From Sulfurovum sp. (lineage in GTDB: Bacteria; Campylobacterota; Campylobacteria; Campylobacterales; Sulfurovaceae): DNA of 5,907 bases. Both the position numbers and the translations under genes were made by a program. The notes under the pieces were generated by a model, which was not told the origin of the DNA, ran no database searches, and worked only from the letters and a program-made list of their open reading frames with translations. Of the stretch, positions 5,770-5,907 are shown piece after piece. How positions within the stretch are numbered: position 1 is the first letter of the stretch; every line of letters starts with the position of its first letter. The stretch is from positions 1 to 5,907 of the forward strand of contig JALSSQ010000002.1 of assembly GCA_026984165.1 (NCBI GenBank), given 5' to 3'.

Positions 5770-5907
5770 TACGCCTTGTCATGCAGACTTTTTGCTGTAG
5801 GGTTGCGCATCTTTTTAAGCGCCATATCGATAGGCTCTAAAGCCTTGAGGGCGCGAAGTGATGCAAGCATAGAAGCCCTTACCCCTTCTCCCTGATAGCC
5901 ATAAAGC
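5763..5907 (-). CDS. C-terminal end of an unidentified protein (partial, 47 residues)
   Basis: An open frame enters from the right edge and ends at TAG (5765..5763), inside the last codons of ribE, a convergent 7-bp overlap. The visible residues start LYGYQGEGVRASMLASLRAL, continue through KALEPIDMALKKMRNPTAKS and end LHDKAYQ. They look like an amphipathic helical, basic C-terminus. I do not recognise the family and assign no function. That it is coding is supported by the uninterrupted frame, the plausible amino acid composition and the tight convergent packing typical of this genome; the other minus-strand frame I read (starting at 5907) is interrupted by a stop near 5815. Confidence 0.65.
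   Translation of the reverse strand, partial: LYGYQGEGVRASMLASLRALKALEPIDMALKKMRNPTAKSLHDKAYQ

Overview
The window looks like chromosomal housekeeping DNA from a member of the Campylobacterota (Epsilonproteobacteria), most likely a Sulfurovum- or Sulfurimonas-like respiratory bacterium. This rests on recall of family features rather than a search: a three-gene bc1 operon ordered Rieske, full-length cytochrome b, N-anchored cytochrome c1; low to moderate GC; -10 boxes of the TTTGxTATAAT kind; and dense packing with 1-9 nt gene spacings. No mobile element, CRISPR array, rRNA or tRNA was recognised.

Layout. Positions 1-2092 (minus strand) hold petA, petB and the first 114 codons of petC, which encode the quinol:cytochrome c oxidoreductase. 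Positions 2093-2248 are an AT-rich intergenic region with an 11-bp-arm palindrome and candidate -10 boxes for pet. Positions 2249-4962 (minus strand) hold mnmG (tRNA wobble-uridine modification), followed with a 1-nt overlap by an uncharacterised 276-aa protein that looks like a GT-B-fold or PseG-like protein. Positions 4963-5148 are a divergent control region with a heptanucleotide tandem repeat, two opposed -10 boxes and a small hairpin over the Shine-Dalgarno (SD) sequence of each flanking gene. Positions 5149-5769 (plus strand) hold ribE, the riboflavin synthase. A minus-strand gene of unknown function runs in from the right edge and ends inside the 3' end of ribE.

How the genes work together. 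The pet genes build one membrane complex that takes electrons from quinol (probably menaquinol, judging from the Rieske cluster environment) and passes them through the FeS cluster to cytochrome c. MnmG is a flavoprotein and RibE makes riboflavin, the flavin precursor. This is a loose thematic link, not evidence of co-regulation.

I see no convincing new defence or mobile system. The most unusual points are a lysine/glutamate-rich, probably coiled-coil stretch at the start of PetC where a haem site would be expected, the SD-enclosing hairpins on both sides of the mnmG/ribE divergent region, a possible 17-codon leader ORF overlapping the ribE start, and the palindrome upstream of petABC.
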